Origin: Xestospongia muta
Lineage: Eukaryota; Porifera; Demospongiae; Haplosclerida; Petrosiidae
Direction of reading: 5' to 3'
DNA length: 64,000 nt
NCBI GenBank assembly: GCA_963693285.1
Contig: OY848917.1
Location: 34,421,245 to 34,485,244 of the forward strand
Part shown: positions 44,378 to 58,180 of the stretch, piece by piece
How the letters are laid out: each line of letters begins with the position of its first letter
Position numbering within the stretch: the first letter of the stretch is position 1
The notes under the pieces: generated by a model
Databases searched by the model: none
What the model was told of the DNA's origin: nothing
What the model saw: only the letters and a program-made list of their open reading frames with translations
Made by a program: the position numbers and the translations under genes

Positions 44378-46149
44378 GGAAACAAAAACCAATACTCTAA
44401 ACAAAATCACAACAAAACATTCAATATGCTCAGAATTCATACTTGGCTATAGCTATAAAATGCTTAAAATATACCCAAAAAATTAACGTGGCAAGAAGAT
44501 TCAACCATCAATGTCATATTATAAACAGCTAAGGTTAACAAGATTCTTTGCTGATATATGAATCAGCTGCTACAGAATGCACTTTAATGTCATTTGTTGA
44601 TCTTATAAGCACCAAATACAAAATAGTCATTAAAACTGCAAAAACAGACATGCAAAGTTACCATACAATCTAAAACAATTATAGTACAGCCTTCAAAGCT
44701 TCTCATGCAAGGCATTAAAAACAATTAGCGTCAATAAAAACAATAGGGTAAATACAATAACAACATCCTATTCAAAACACTTAGAATTCATACTATACTA
44801 TATCACTCTTACCGGCTATTATATTTTAAACAACACATTCAGATGACAAGTAATCACACCAACATAAATGGAAAAACAAAACAATAGAGTAAACAAAATA
44901 ATAACAACACATTCAATATACTTGGAATCCATACTACATTATATCAAAATTACATCCTATTATATTGTAAAGGACATATTCAAATGACAAGTAAAAACAG
45001 CAACATAAATGTGGCAACAAAAACCAATACTCTAAACAAAATCACAACAAAACATTCAATATGCTCAGTATTCATACTAGGCTATAACTATAAAATGCTT
45101 AAAATATACCCAAAAAATAAACCTGGCAAGAAGATTCAACCATCAATGTCATATTATAAACAGCTAAGGTTAACAAGATTCATTGCTGATATACGAATCA
45201 GCTGTTATAGAATGCACTTTAATTACATTTGCTGATCTTATAAGCACCAAATACAAAATAGTCATTAAAACTGCAAAAGCAGACACGCAAAGTTACCATA
45301 CAATCCAAAACAATTATAGTACAGCCTTTAAAGCTTCTCATGCAAGGCATTAAAAACAATTAACGTCAATAATAACAATAGGGTAAATACAATAACAACA
45401 TCCTATTCAAAACACTCAGAATTCATACTATACTATATCACACTTACCGGCTATTATATTTTAAACAACACATTCAGATGACAAGTAATCACACCAACAT
45501 AAATGGAAAAACAAAACAATAGAGTAAACAAAATAATAACAACACATTCAATATACTTGGAATTCATACTACATTATATCAAAATTACATCCTATTATTT
45601 GTAAAGGAAACATTCAGATGACAAATAATAACAGAACATAAATGTGGCAACAAAAACCAATACTCTAAACAAAATCACAACAACAGATTTCAATATGCTC
45701 AGAATTCATACTAGGCTATAGCTATAAAATGTTTTAAATATACCTAAAATAATAAACCTGCCAAGAAGATTCAAGTATTATTAGTGAAACACAATGTTGT
45801 ATTATAAACAACCAGGGACAACAGGATTCATTGCTGATATACAATAAGCTGTTATTGAATGCACTTTAATGTCATTTATTGATCTCATAAGCACCAAATA
45901 CAATATAATCAATAAATTTGCAAAAGTAGATAGACGTAGTTATCATACAATCCAAAACAATTATAGTACAGCCTCCAAAGATTCTCATGCAAAGCATTAA
46001 AAACAATTAACGTCAATAAAAACAATAGGGTAAATACAATAACAACATCCTATTCAAAACATTTAGAAATCATACTATACTATATCACACTTACCGGCTA
46101 TTATATTTTAAACAACACATTCAGATGACAAGTAATCACACCAACATAA

Positions 46150-49100
46150 ATGGAAAAACAAAACAATAGAGTACACAAAATAATAACAACACATTCAATA
46201 TACGTGGAACTCATACTACATTATATCAAAATTACATCCTATTATATTGTAAAGGACACATTCAGATGACAAGTAAAAACAGCAACATAAATGTGAAAAC
46301 AAAAACCAATACTCTAAACAAAATCACAACAAAACATTCAATATGCTCAGAATTCATACTAGGCTATAGCTATAAAATGCTTAAAATATACCCAAAAAAT
46401 AAACCTGGCAAGAAGATTCAACCATCAATGTCATATTATAAACAGCTAAGGTTAACAAGATTCACTGCTGATATGTAAATCAGCTGTTATAGAATGCACT
46501 TTAAATACATTTGTTGATCTTATAAGCACCAAATACAAAATAGTCATTTAAACTGAAAAAGCAGATACATGTAGTTACTATACAATCCAAAACTATTATA
46601 GTACAGCCTCCTAAGCTTCTCATGCAAAGCATTAAAAACAATTAACGTCAATAAAAACAATAGGGTAAATACAATAACAACATCCTATTCAAAACACTTA
46701 GAATTCATACTATACTATATCACACTTACCAACTATTATATTTTAAACAACACATTCAGATGACAAGTAATCACACCAACATAAATGGAAAAACAAAACA
46801 ATAGAGTAAAAAAATCACAATAACACATTCAATATACTTAGAATTCATACTATATTATATCAAAATTATATCCTATTATATTGTAAAGGGAATATTCAGA
46901 TGACAAGTAAAAACAGCAACATAAATCTGGAAACAAAAACCAATACTCTAAACAAAATCACAACAACACATTCAATATGATCAGAATTCATACTAGGCTA
47001 TAACTATAAAATGCTTCAAATATACCTAAATAATAAACCTGGCAAGAAGATTCAACCATCAATGTCATATTACAAACAGCTAAGATTAACAAGATTCATT
47101 GCTGATATACAAATCAGCTGTTACAGAATGCACTTTAATGTCATTTGTCGATCTCATAAGCACCAAATACAAAATAGTCATTAAAATTGCAAAAGCAAAT
47201 ACACATAGTTCCCATACAGTCCAAAACAATTATAGTACAGCCTTCAAACCTTCTCATGCAAGACATTAAAAACAATTAACGTCAATAAAAACAATAGGGT
47301 AAATACAATAACAACATCCTATTCAAAACACTTAGAATTCATACTGTACTATATCACACTTACCAACTATTATATTTTAAACAACACATTCAGATGACAA
47401 GTAATCACACCAACATAAATGGAAAAACAAAAGAATAGAGTAAACAAAATAACAATAACACATTCAATATACTTAGAATTCATACTACATTATATCAAAA
47501 TTACATCCTATTATATTGTAAATGACAAGTAATAACAGCAACATAAATCTGGAAACAAAAACCAATACTCTAAACAAAATCACAACAACACATTCAATAT
47601 GCTCAGAATTCATACTAGGCTATAGCTATAAAATGCTTAAAATATATCTAAATAATAAACCTGGCAAGAAGATTCAACCATCAATGTCATATTACAAACA
47701 GCTAAGATTAACAAGATTCATTGCTGATATACGAATCAGTTGCTACAGAATGCATTTTAATGTAATTTGTCGAAACCATAAGCACCAAATATAAAATAGT
47801 CATTAAAACTGCAAAAGCAGATACACATAGTTACCATACAAACCAAAACAATTATAATACAGCCTCCTAAGCTTCTCAAGCAAGGCATTAAAAACAATTA
47901 ACGTCAATAAAAACAATAGGGTAAATACAATAACAACATCCTATTCAAAACACTTAGAATTCATACTATACTATATCACACTTACCGGCTATTATATTTT
48001 AAACAACATATTCAGATGACAAGTAATCACACCAACATAAATGGAAAAACAAAACAATAGAGTACACAAAATAATAACAACACATTCAATATACGTGGAA
48101 CTCATACTACATTATATCAAAATTACATCCTATTATATTGTAAAGGACACATTCAGATGACAAGTAAAAACAGCAACATAAATGTGAAAACAAAAACCAA
48201 TACTCTAAACAAAATCACAACAAAACATTCAATATGCTCAGAATTCATACTAGGCTATAGCTATAAAATGCTTAAAATATACCCAAAAAATAAACCTGGC
48301 AAGAAGATTCAACCATCAATGTCATATTATAAACAGCTAAGGTTAACAAGATTCACTGCTGATATGTAAATCAGCTGTTATAGAATGCACTTTAAATACA
48401 TTTGTTGATCTTATAAGCACCAAATACAAAATAGTCATTTAAACTGAAAAAGCAGATACATGTAGTTACTATACAATCCAAAACTATTATAGTACAGCCT
48501 CCTAAGCTTCTCATGCAAAGCATTAAAAACAATTAACGTCAATAAAAACAATAGGGTAAATACAATAACAACATCCTATTCAAAACACTTAGAATTCATA
48601 CTATACTATATCACACTTACCCACTATTATATTTTAAACAACACATTCAGATGACAAGTAATCACACCAACATAAATGGAAAAACAAAACAATAGAGTAA
48701 AAAAATCACAATAACACATTCAATATACTTAGAATTCATACTATATTATATCAAAATTATATCCTATTATATTGTAAAGGGAATATTCAGATGACAAGTA
48801 AAAACAGCAACATAAATCTGGAAACAAAAACCAATACTCTAAACAAAATCACAACAACACATTCAATATGATCAGAATTCATACTAGGCTATAACTATAA
48901 AATGCTTCAAATATACCTAAATAATAAACCTGGCAAGAAGATTCAACCATCAATGTCATATTACAAACAGCTAAGATTAACAAGATTCATTGCTGATATA
49001 CAAATCAGCTGTTACAGAATGCACTTTAATGTCATTTGTCGATCTCATAAGCACCAAATACAAAATAGTCATTAAAATTGCAAAAGCAAATACACATAGT

Positions 49101-49930
49101 TCCCATACAGTCCAAAACAATTATAGTACAGCCTTCAAACCTTCTCATGCAAGACATTAAAAACAATTAACGTCAATAAAAACAATAGGGTAAATACAAT
49201 AACAACATCCTATTCAAAACACTTAGAATTCATACTGTACTATATCACACTTACCAACTATTATATTTTAAACAACACATTCAGATGACAAGTAATCACA
49301 CCAACATAAATGGAAAAACAAAAGAATAGAGTAAACAAAATAACAATAACACGTTCAATATACTTAGAATTCATACTACATTATATCAAAATTACATCCT
49401 ATTATATTGTAAATGACAAGTAATAACAGCAACATAAATCTGGAAACAAAAACCAATACTCTAAACAAAATCACAACAACACATTCAATATGCTCAGAAT
49501 TCATACTAGGCTATAGCTATAAAATGCTTAAAATATATCTAAATAATAAACCTGGCAAGAAGATTCAACCATCAATGTCATATTACAAACAGCTAAGATT
49601 AACAAGATTCATTGCTGATATACGAATCAGTTGCTACAGAATGCATTTTAATGTAATTTGTCGAAACCATAAGCACCAAATATAAAATAGTCATTAAAAC
49701 TGCAAAAGCAGATACACATAGTTACCATACAAACCAAAACAATTATAATACAGCCTCCTAAGCTTCTCAAGCAAGGCATTAAAAACAATTAACGTCAATA
49801 AAAACAATAGGGTAAATACAATAACAACATCCTATTCAAAACACTTAGAATTCATACTGTACTATATCACACTTATCGACTATTATATTTTAAACAACAT
49901 ATTCAGATGACAAGTAATCACACCAACATA
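46150..49930. repeat. 1,891-bp higher-order repeat, two copies
   Basis: Three monomers (635+634+622) are duplicated at offset 1,891: 46266/48157 and 47522/49413, with shared rare features such as ATTGAAAATTGC-free ATTAAAATTGC and the 13-bp deletion at 47,521/49,412. The copies look almost identical by eye, yet the triplet at 46730/48621 is TTG versus TGG, and 47986/49877 is CCG with an intact donor versus TCG with a broken one (the latter at the copy edge). Confidence 0.8.
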
Positions 49931-52900
49931 AATGGAAAAACAAAACAATAAAGTATACAAAATAACAACAACACTTTCAATATACTTGGAATTCATACTA
50001 CATTATATCAAAATTACATCCTATTATATTGTAAAGGACACATTCAGATAACAAATAATAACAGCAACATAAATGTGGAAACAAAAACCAATACTCTAAA
50101 CAAAATCACAACTAAAGATTTCAATATACTCAGAATTCATACTAAGCTATAGCTATAAAATGCTTAAAATATACCTAAAAAAATAAACCTGACAAAAAGA
50201 TTCAAGCACCAATGTCATTTTTTAAACAGCTAAGGTTACCACGATTCATTGCTGATATACGAAACAACTGTTATTGAATGCACTTTAATGTCATTTGTCA
50301 ATCTCATAAGCACCAAATACAAAATAGTCATTAAAACTGCAAAAGTAGATACACATAGAAACCATACAATCCAAAACAACTATAGTACAGCCTTCAAAGA
50401 TTCTTATGCAAGGCATTAAAAACAATTAGCGTCAATAAAAACAATAGGGTAAATACAATAACAACATCCTATTCAAAACACTTAGAATTCATACTATACT
50501 ATATCACACTTACCGGCTATTATATTTTAAACAATACATTCAGATGACAAGTAATCACACCAACATAAATGGAAAAACAAAACAATAGAGTAAACAAAAT
50601 AACAACAACACATTCAATATACGTGGAACTCATACTACATTATATCAAAATTACATCCTATTATATTATAAAGGACACATTCAGATGACAAGTAAAAACA
50701 GCAACATAAATCTGGAAACAAAAACCAATACTCTAAACAAAATCACAACAAAACATTTAATATGCTTAGAATTCATACTTGGCTATAGCTATAAAATGCT
50801 TAAAATATACCCAAAAAATTAACCTGGCAAGAAGATTCAACCATCAATGTCATATTATAAACAGCTAAGGTTAACAAGATTCATTGCTGATATACAAATC
50901 AGCTGTTATAGAATGCACTTTAATTACATTTGTTGATCTTATAAGCACCAAATACAAAATAGTCATTAAAACTGCAAAAGCAGACATGCAAAGTTACCAT
51001 AAAATCTAAAACAATTATAGTACAGCCTCCAAAGCTTCTCATGCAAGGCATTAAAAACAGTTAACGTCAATAATAACAATAGGGTAAATACAATAACAAC
51101 ATCCTATTCAAAACACTTAGAATTCATACTATACTATATCACACTTACCGGCTATTATATTTTAAACAACACATTCAGATGACAAGTAATCACACCAACA
51201 TAAATGGAAAAACAAAACAATAGAGTAAACAAAATAATAACAACACATTCAATATACTTGGAATTCATACTACATTATATCAAAATTACATCCTATTATT
51301 TGTAAAGGAAACATTCAGATGACAAATAATAACAGAACATAAATGTGGCAACAAAAACCAATACTCTAAACAAAATCACAACAACAGATTTCAATATGCT
51401 CAGAATTCATACTAGGCTATAGCTATAAAATTTTTTAAATATACCTAAAATAATAAACCTGCCAAGAAGATTCAAGTATTATTAGTGAAACACAATGTTG
51501 TATTATAAACAACCAGGGATAACAGGATTCATTGCTGATATACGATCAGCTGTTATAGAATGCACTTTAATGTCATTTATTGATCTCATAAGCACCAAAT
51601 ACAATATAATCAATAAATTTGCAAAAGTAGATACGTAGTTATCATACAATCCAAAACAATTATAGTACAGCCTCCAAAGATTCTCATGCAAAGCATTAAA
51701 AACAATTAACGTCAATAAAAACAATAGGGTAAATACAATAACAACATCCTATTCAAAACATTTAGAAATCATACTATACTATATCACACTTACCGGCTAT
51801 TATATTTTAAACAACACATTCAGATGACAAGTAATCACACCAACATAAATGGAAAAACAAAAGAATAGAGTAAACAAAATAACAATAACACATTCAATAT
51901 ACTTAGAATTCATACTACATTATATCAAAATTACATCCTATTATATTGTAAAGGGAATATTCAGATGACAAGTAATAACAGCAACATAAATCTGGAAACA
52001 AAAACCAATACTCCAAACAAAATCACAACAACACATTCAATATGCTCAGAATTCATACTAGGCTATAGCTATAAAATGCTTAAAATATATCTAAATAATA
52101 AACCTGGCAAGAAGATTCAACCATCAATGTCATATTACAAACAGCTAAGATTAACAAGATTCATTGCTGATATACGAATCAACTGTTATTGAATGCACTT
52201 TAATGTCATTTGTCAATCTCATAAGCACCAAATACAAAATAGTCATTAAAACTGCAAAAGTAGATACACATAGAAACCATACAATCCAAAACAACTATAG
52301 TACAGCCTTCAAAGATTCTTATGCAAGGCATTAAAAACAATTAACGTCAATAAAAACAATAGGGTAAATACAATAACAACATCCTATTCAAAACACTTAG
52401 AATTCATACTGTACTATATCACACTTATCGACTATTATATTTTAAACAACATATTCAGATGACAAGTAATCACACCAACATAAATGGAAAAACAAAACAA
52501 TAAAGTATACAAAATAATAATAACACATTCAATATACTTAGAATTCATACTACATTATATCAAAATTACATCCTATTATATTGTAAAGGACACATTCAGA
52601 TAACAAATAATAACAGCAACATAAATGTGGAAACAAAAACCAATACTCTAAACAAAATCACAACTAAAGATTTCAATATACTCAGAATTCATACTAAGCT
52701 ATAGCTATAAAATGCTTAAAATATACCTAAAAAAATAAACCTGACAAAAAGATTCAAGCACCAATGTCATTTTTTAAACAGCTAAGGTTACCACGATTCA
52801 TTGCTGATATACGAAACAACTGTTATTGAATGCACTTTAATGTCATTTGTCAATCTCATAAGCACCAAATACAAAATAGTCATTAAAACTGCAAAAGTAG

Positions 52901-54975
52901 ATACACATAGAAACCATACAATCCAAAACAACTATAGTACAGCCTTCAAAGATTCTTATGCAAGGCATTAAAAACAATTAGCGTCAATAAAAACAATAGG
53001 GTAAATACAATAACAACATCCTATTCAAAACACTTAGAATTCATACTATACTATATCACACTTACCGGCTATTATATTTTAAACAATACATTCAGATGAC
53101 AAGTAATCACACCAACATAAATGGAAAAACAAAACAATAGAGTAAACAAAATAACAACAACACATTCAATATACGTGGAACTCATACTACATTATATCAA
53201 AATTACATCCTATTATATTATAAAGGACACATTCAGATGACAAGTAAAAACAGCAACATAAATCTGGAAACAAAAACCAATACTCTAAACAAAATCACAA
53301 CAAAACATTCAATATGCTCAGAATTCATACTTGGCTATAGCTATAAAATGCTTAAAATATACCCAAAAAATTAACCTGGCAAGAAGATTCAACCATCAAT
53401 GTCATATTATAAACAGCTAAGGTTAACAAGATTCATTGCTGATATACAAATCAGCTGTTATAGAATGCACTTTAATTACATTTGTTGATCTTATAAGCAC
53501 CAAATACAAAATAGTCATTAAAACTGCAAAAGCAGACATGCAAAGTTACCATAAAATCTAAAACAATTATAGTACAGCCTCCAAAGCTTCTCATGCAAGG
53601 CATTAAAAACAGTTAACGTCAATAATAACAATAGGGTAAATACAATAACAACATCCTATTCAAAACACTTAGAATTCATACTATACTATATCACACTTAC
53701 CGGCTATTATATTTTAAACAACACATTCAGATGACAAGTAATCACACCAACATAAATGGAAAAACAAAACAATAGAGTAAACAAAATAATAACAACACAT
53801 TCAATATACTTGGAATTCATACTACATTATATCAAAATTACATCCTATTATTTGTAAAGGAAACATTCAGATGACAAATAATAACAGAACATAAATGTGG
53901 CAACAAAAACCAATACTCTAAACAAAATCACAACAACAGATTTCAATATGCTCAGAATTCATACTAGGCTATAGCTATAAAATTTTTTAAATATACCTAA
54001 AATAATAAACCTGCCAAGAAGATTCAAGTATTATTAGTGAAACACAATGTTGTATTACAAACAACCAGGGATAACAGGATTCATTGCTGATATACGATCA
54101 GCTGTTATTGAATGCACTTTAATGTCATTTATTGATCTCATAAGCACCAAATACAATATAATCAATAAATTTGCAAAAGTAGATACGTAGTTATCATACA
54201 ATCCAAAACAATTATAGTACAGCCTCCAAAGATTCTCATGCAAAGCATTAAAAACAATTAACGTCAATAAAAACAATAGGGTAAATACAATAACAACATC
54301 CTATTCAAAACATTTAGAAATCATACTATACTATATCACACTTACCGGCTATTATATTTTAAACAACACATTCAGATGACAAGTAATCACACCAACATAA
54401 ATGGAAAAACAAAAGAATAGAGTAAACAAAATAACAATAACACATTCAATATACTTAGAATTCATACTACATTATATCAAAATTACATCCTATTATATTG
54501 TAAAGGGAATATTCAGATGACAAGTAATAACAGCAACATAAATCTGGAAACAAAAACCAATACTCCAAACAAAATCACAACAACACATTCAATATGCTCA
54601 GAATTCATACTAGGCTATAGCTATAAAATGCTTAAAATATATCTAAATAATAAACCTGGCAAGAAGATTCAACCATCAATGTCATATTACAAACAGCTAA
54701 GATTAACAAGATTCATTGCTGATATACGAATCAACTGTTATTGAATGCACTTTAATGTCATTTGTCAATCTCATAAGCACCAAATACAAAATAGTCATTA
54801 AAACTGCAAAAGTAGATACACATAGAAACCATACAATCCAAAACAACTATAGTACAGCCTTCAAAGATTCTTATGCAAGGCATTAAAAACAATTAACGTC
54901 AATAAAAACAATAGGGTAAATACAATAACAACATCCTATTCAAAACACTTAGAATTCATACTATACTATATCACA
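49870..54975. repeat. 2,552-bp higher-order repeat, two copies
   Basis: Four monomers are duplicated at offset 2,552: 51503/54055, 51965/54517, and triplets 49877/52429 (TCG with broken donor), 50514/53066, 51149/53701 and 51794/54346 (all CCG). Shared private changes include GATAACAAATAATAACAGC (lost ATG) and the AATTTTTTAAATATACC run. Codons are fully conserved between these two copies. Confidence 0.8.
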
Positions 54976-56279
54976 CTTACCTCCTATTATATTTTAAACA
55001 ATACATTCAGATGACAAGTAATCACACCAACATAAATGGAAAAACAAAACAATATAGTAAACAAAATAACAACAACACATTCAATATACGTGGAACTCAT
55101 ACTACATTATATAAAAATTACATCCTATTATATTGTAAAGGACACATTCAGATGACAAGTAAAAACAGCAACATAAATCTGGAAACAAAAACCAATACTC
55201 TAAACAAAATCACAACAAAACATTCAATATGCTCAGAATTCATACTTGGCTATAGCTATAAAATGCTTAAAATATACCCAAAAAAATTAACCTGGCAAGA
55301 AGATTCAACCATCAATGTCATATTATAAACAGCTAAGGTTAACAAGATTCATTGCTGATATATGAATCAGCTGTTATAGAATGCACTTTAATTACATTTG
55401 TTGATCTTATAAGCACCAAATACAAAATAGTCATTAAAACTGCAAAAGCAGACATGCAAAGTTACCATACAATCCAAAACAATTTAGTACAGCCTTCAAA
55501 GCTTCTTATGCAAGGCATTAAAAACAATTAACGTCAATAAAAACAATAGGGTAAATACAATAACAACATCCTATTCAAAACACTTAGAATTCATACTATA
55601 CTATATCACACTTACCAACTATTATATTTTAAACAACACATTCAGATGACAAGTAATCACACAAACATAAATGGAAAAACAAAACAATAGAGTAGACAAA
55701 ATAATAACAACACATTCAATATACTTGGAATTCATACTACATTATATCAAAATTACATCCTATTATATTGTAAAAGACACATTTAGATGACAAATAATAA
55801 CAGAACATAAATGTGGCAACAAAAACCAATACTCTAAACAAAATCACAACAACAGATTTCAATATGCTCAGAATTCATACTAGGCTAAACCTATAAAATT
55901 TTTTAAATATACCTAAAATAATAAACCTGCCAAGAAGATTCAAGTATTATTAGTGACACACAATGTTGTATTATAAACAACCAGGGATAACAGGATTCAT
56001 TGCTGATATACGATCAGCTGTTATTGAATGCACTTTAATGTCATTTATTGATCTCATAAGCACCAAATACAATATAATCAATAAATTTGCAAAAGTAGAT
56101 AGACGTAGTTATCATACAATCCAAAACAATTATAGTACAGCCTCCAAAGATTCTCATGCAAAGCATTAAAAACAATTAACGTCAATAAAAACAATAGGTA
56201 AATACAATAACAACATCCTATTCAAAACACTTAGTATTCATACTATACTATATCACACTTACTGGCTATTATATTTTAA

Positions 56280-56800
56280 ACAACACATTTAAATGACAAG
56301 TAATCGCAGCAACATAAATGGAAAAAAAAGCAATACTCTAAACAAAATTACAACAACACATTCAATATGCATAGAACATACTAGGCTATAGCTATAAAAT
56401 GCTTAAATATACCTAAAAAAATAAACCAGACAAGAAGATTCAAGATTATATTGTAAAGGATGCATTCAGGTGACAAGTAATAACAGCAACATAAATGTGG
56501 AAATGAAAGAATTATGGCAAACAAAATCAAAACAACACATTTGATATGCTCTCAACTCATACTAGGGTATAGATATTAGATGCTAAAAAAACTAGCAAGA
56601 AGCTTCACCTGTTATTACTGATAGATATCTAATGTCATAGCAATCACAGTTAGGGTTATGAAAACCTTTGCTGATACAGAAATCGGCAGTTACAGGATGC
56701 GTGCTCATTAATGTCATTCTTGCTCTCATAGGTTGCATGTAACAATATAATAAATAAATTTGCAAAAATAGATACACATGCTTCGCTAAATCAAACTTAC
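56280..56800. repeat. Diverged satellite units leading into exon A3
   Basis: Repeat-like but heavily changed sequence contains an extra partial unit (TTGTAAAGGATGCATTCAGG at about 56,450) before the same AGATGCTAAAAAAACTAGC segment found next to A1 and A2. It ends at the A3 donor. No micro-exon pattern is visible in it apart from the site at 56,263 just before it. Confidence 0.7.
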
Positions 56801-56899
56801 CTTAGTTACAATATTGATATCAACATTATGGTTGAGTAATAGTTCAACAATGTCTGTATGTCCTTTAGAACTTGCATAATGAAGAGCTGCCCATCCTAT
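56801..56899 (-). CDS. Ankyrin-repeat exon A3 (99 nt, phase 0)
   Basis: A-type ankyrin exon with two noteworthy differences: residue 1 is Ile (ATA) instead of Arg (AGA), right at the acceptor, and residues 31-33 read VTK instead of GIK. The core GWAALHYASSKGH and DIVELLL is unchanged and there is no stop. The acceptor is CTAATAG and the donor GTAAGTTTG. In transcript order it follows B3 (828-nt intron) and precedes array III with its 19 candidate micro-exons. Confidence 0.9.
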
Positions 56900-57727
56900 C
56901 TATTAGAAAAACACACAATCATTTGTAAAGTAAAACTGCTAACAATCTATTTTTCTTTTATTTCTGCACTTTGTCATTAACATATTGCATTCATATATTG
57001 TCTACATCTAACTATTGTTGTATGTGTAGGACATGACTACATCTATTACTAGTAAGCCTTTATTACTTAAATAAGTTTTTAAAGACGAATTCATGCAAGA
57101 TGGGTTAAAGTATATACAGTGTAATATGAAGGATTGATAAACAAGATGTTAACAGAAAATTATTAGAATTTAGGCCTATACTATACAAACCAGCATCTGA
57201 CAAAAATGTAACATGTAGCTCTTTATGTGCTACTACCATCATCATTGTATTTCCATAAGGCTCTAATTATATTATTCACTATTCTAACCAACATCATCTC
57301 TGTCAGATAATTATTGCATCTCACAAACTATAGGTCCATAACAGTTTGTACAATAAAAAGGTCAGCATTTCAATTGGGGACTTGTTAATAATAGGAAGAA
57401 GCATACCAGATACAGAAATATACCAGTGCTATAATTATTATGAGCTTTAAATTATTCAATACTCTCTACTTTTATAAACAGATGAAATTGTGCTCTCATC
57501 ACTGTTGAAAAATCTAGAATAATCTCATGTATTTATTTAGTAGCCAGTAAGATACAAATTCAAGTAGTCTCCATGACAATTGTTGTCCTACATATCTATA
57601 CAACAATTCTATTTTTTTTAAATATATGATAGTAAAAAATTAAATACTTGTCTTTGAGGAAAAGGATTTATAATTTCTCTTCAGTTATACTGACTTTCTC
57701 ATATAACATATGCACATGAACACTTAC
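56900..57727 (-). other. Intron between exons B3 and A3 (828 nt)
   Basis: Full-length version of the B-A intron, non-satellite and without coding potential. The B3 donor is GTAAGTGTTC, one base different from the GTAAGTATTC of the other B exons. Confidence 0.82.
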
Positions 57728-57826
57728 TTTGTTAACAAGATCTAGATTGGCTCCTTTCTTTGTTAAAAACAAAACAACATCTTTGTGTCCATTCTCTGCT
57801 GCTAACATGATAGCAGTCGATCCATC
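57728..57826 (-). CDS. Ankyrin-repeat exon B3 (99 nt, phase 0)
   Basis: B-type ankyrin exon with two amino-acid changes from B1/B2: Ile6 (ATC) for Val and Lys23 (AAG) for Gln. It opens DGSTAIMLAAENGH and continues DVVLFLTKKGANLDL. The frame is open and both splice sites are intact (TTTAG acceptor, GTAAGTG donor). The intron upstream, back to exon A4, is only 1,597 nt and has just two candidate micro-exons, which makes this the simplest place to test the micro-exon idea. Confidence 0.9.
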
Positions 57827-58180
57827 CTAAATATATTATTACTTACTATATTAGCATAAATCATAACATCAGTACATAAAATAACAACACTTGGATGTAT
57901 CAGTACACTAGTAAAATTACAAACTTAGACAAAAGTATATATAGTCAAACAAAATACAAGTCAAATCACTCTCAATAATTGGACATTATAAACACAAATA
58001 TGAAACTTCACACTACTATTTTGATTATAGTAAAAGTTTAGTTTTCAGTGGCTTAGAGGAAGAGCTAGCATCCTTATAAAATAATTCACTCATACTTTTT
58101 CTGAAAAGGTTACTAACAAAAACTTATTTATTTTTCTGATAAAGCAAATTCAGCAAATAGCTTCTTTATTGTAAAGTACA
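57827..58180 (-). other. Intron sequence upstream of exon B3
   Basis: Non-satellite intron homologous to 34,452-34,764 but slightly longer, ending with AAAGCAAATTCAGCAAATAGC before joining satellite at ACATCCTATTCAAAAC. This junction differs from the one in islands 1 and 2. No other feature is seen. Confidence 0.75.

Larger units (their letters stand above)
39665..45500. repeat. Large segmental duplication, copy 2 (partner 29,890-35,900)
   Basis: Second copy of the block carrying an ankyrin exon pair. It differs from copy 1 by a 163-bp deletion inside the B-A intron, by replacement of at least one monomer (40.9 kb), by one base in exon A, and by several micro-exon triplets. Edges are approximate. 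Confidence 0.8.
44813..56265 (-). other. Candidate single-codon micro-exons, group 6 (19 sites between A3 and B2)
   Basis: Plus-strand start and minus-strand codon: 44813 CCG, 45448 CCG, 46095 CCG, 46730 TTG, 47364 TTG, 47986 CCG, 48621 TGG, 49255 TTG, 49877 TCG (donor ATAAG), 50514 CCG, 51149 CCG, 51794 CCG, 52429 TCG (donor ATAAG), 53066 CCG, 53701 CCG, 54346 CCG, 54981 GAG, 55616 TTG, 56263 CCA. In transcript order this would be P L E P P P (S) P P P (S) L W P L L P P P, strongly proline-rich. Sites 46730 and 48621 are equivalent positions of a 1,891-bp duplication and read TTG versus TGG. Confidence 0.6.
44378..56440. repeat. Satellite-like tandem array III (about 19 monomers)
   Basis: The 635/645-bp monomer family fills the intron between A3 and B2. 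Two monomers are 622 bp because 13 bp are missing where TATTGTAAATGACAAG replaces the usual TATTGTAAAGG...CAGATGACAAG (at about 47,521 and 49,412). The leftmost monomer has GTAAGAGTG instead of GTAAGTGTG at its micro-exon donor (44,808-44,812). Confidence 0.97.

Noticed and set aside
821..54276. Recurrent minus-strand 73-codon ORF starting MFLLTLIVFNALHENLW
   Set aside because: It is confined to the 645-bp monomer subtype and overlaps sequence conserved at the DNA level. It resembles a hydrophobic peptide only because of AT-rich codons. It does not overlap the splice-like sites and has no evidence of selection on codons.
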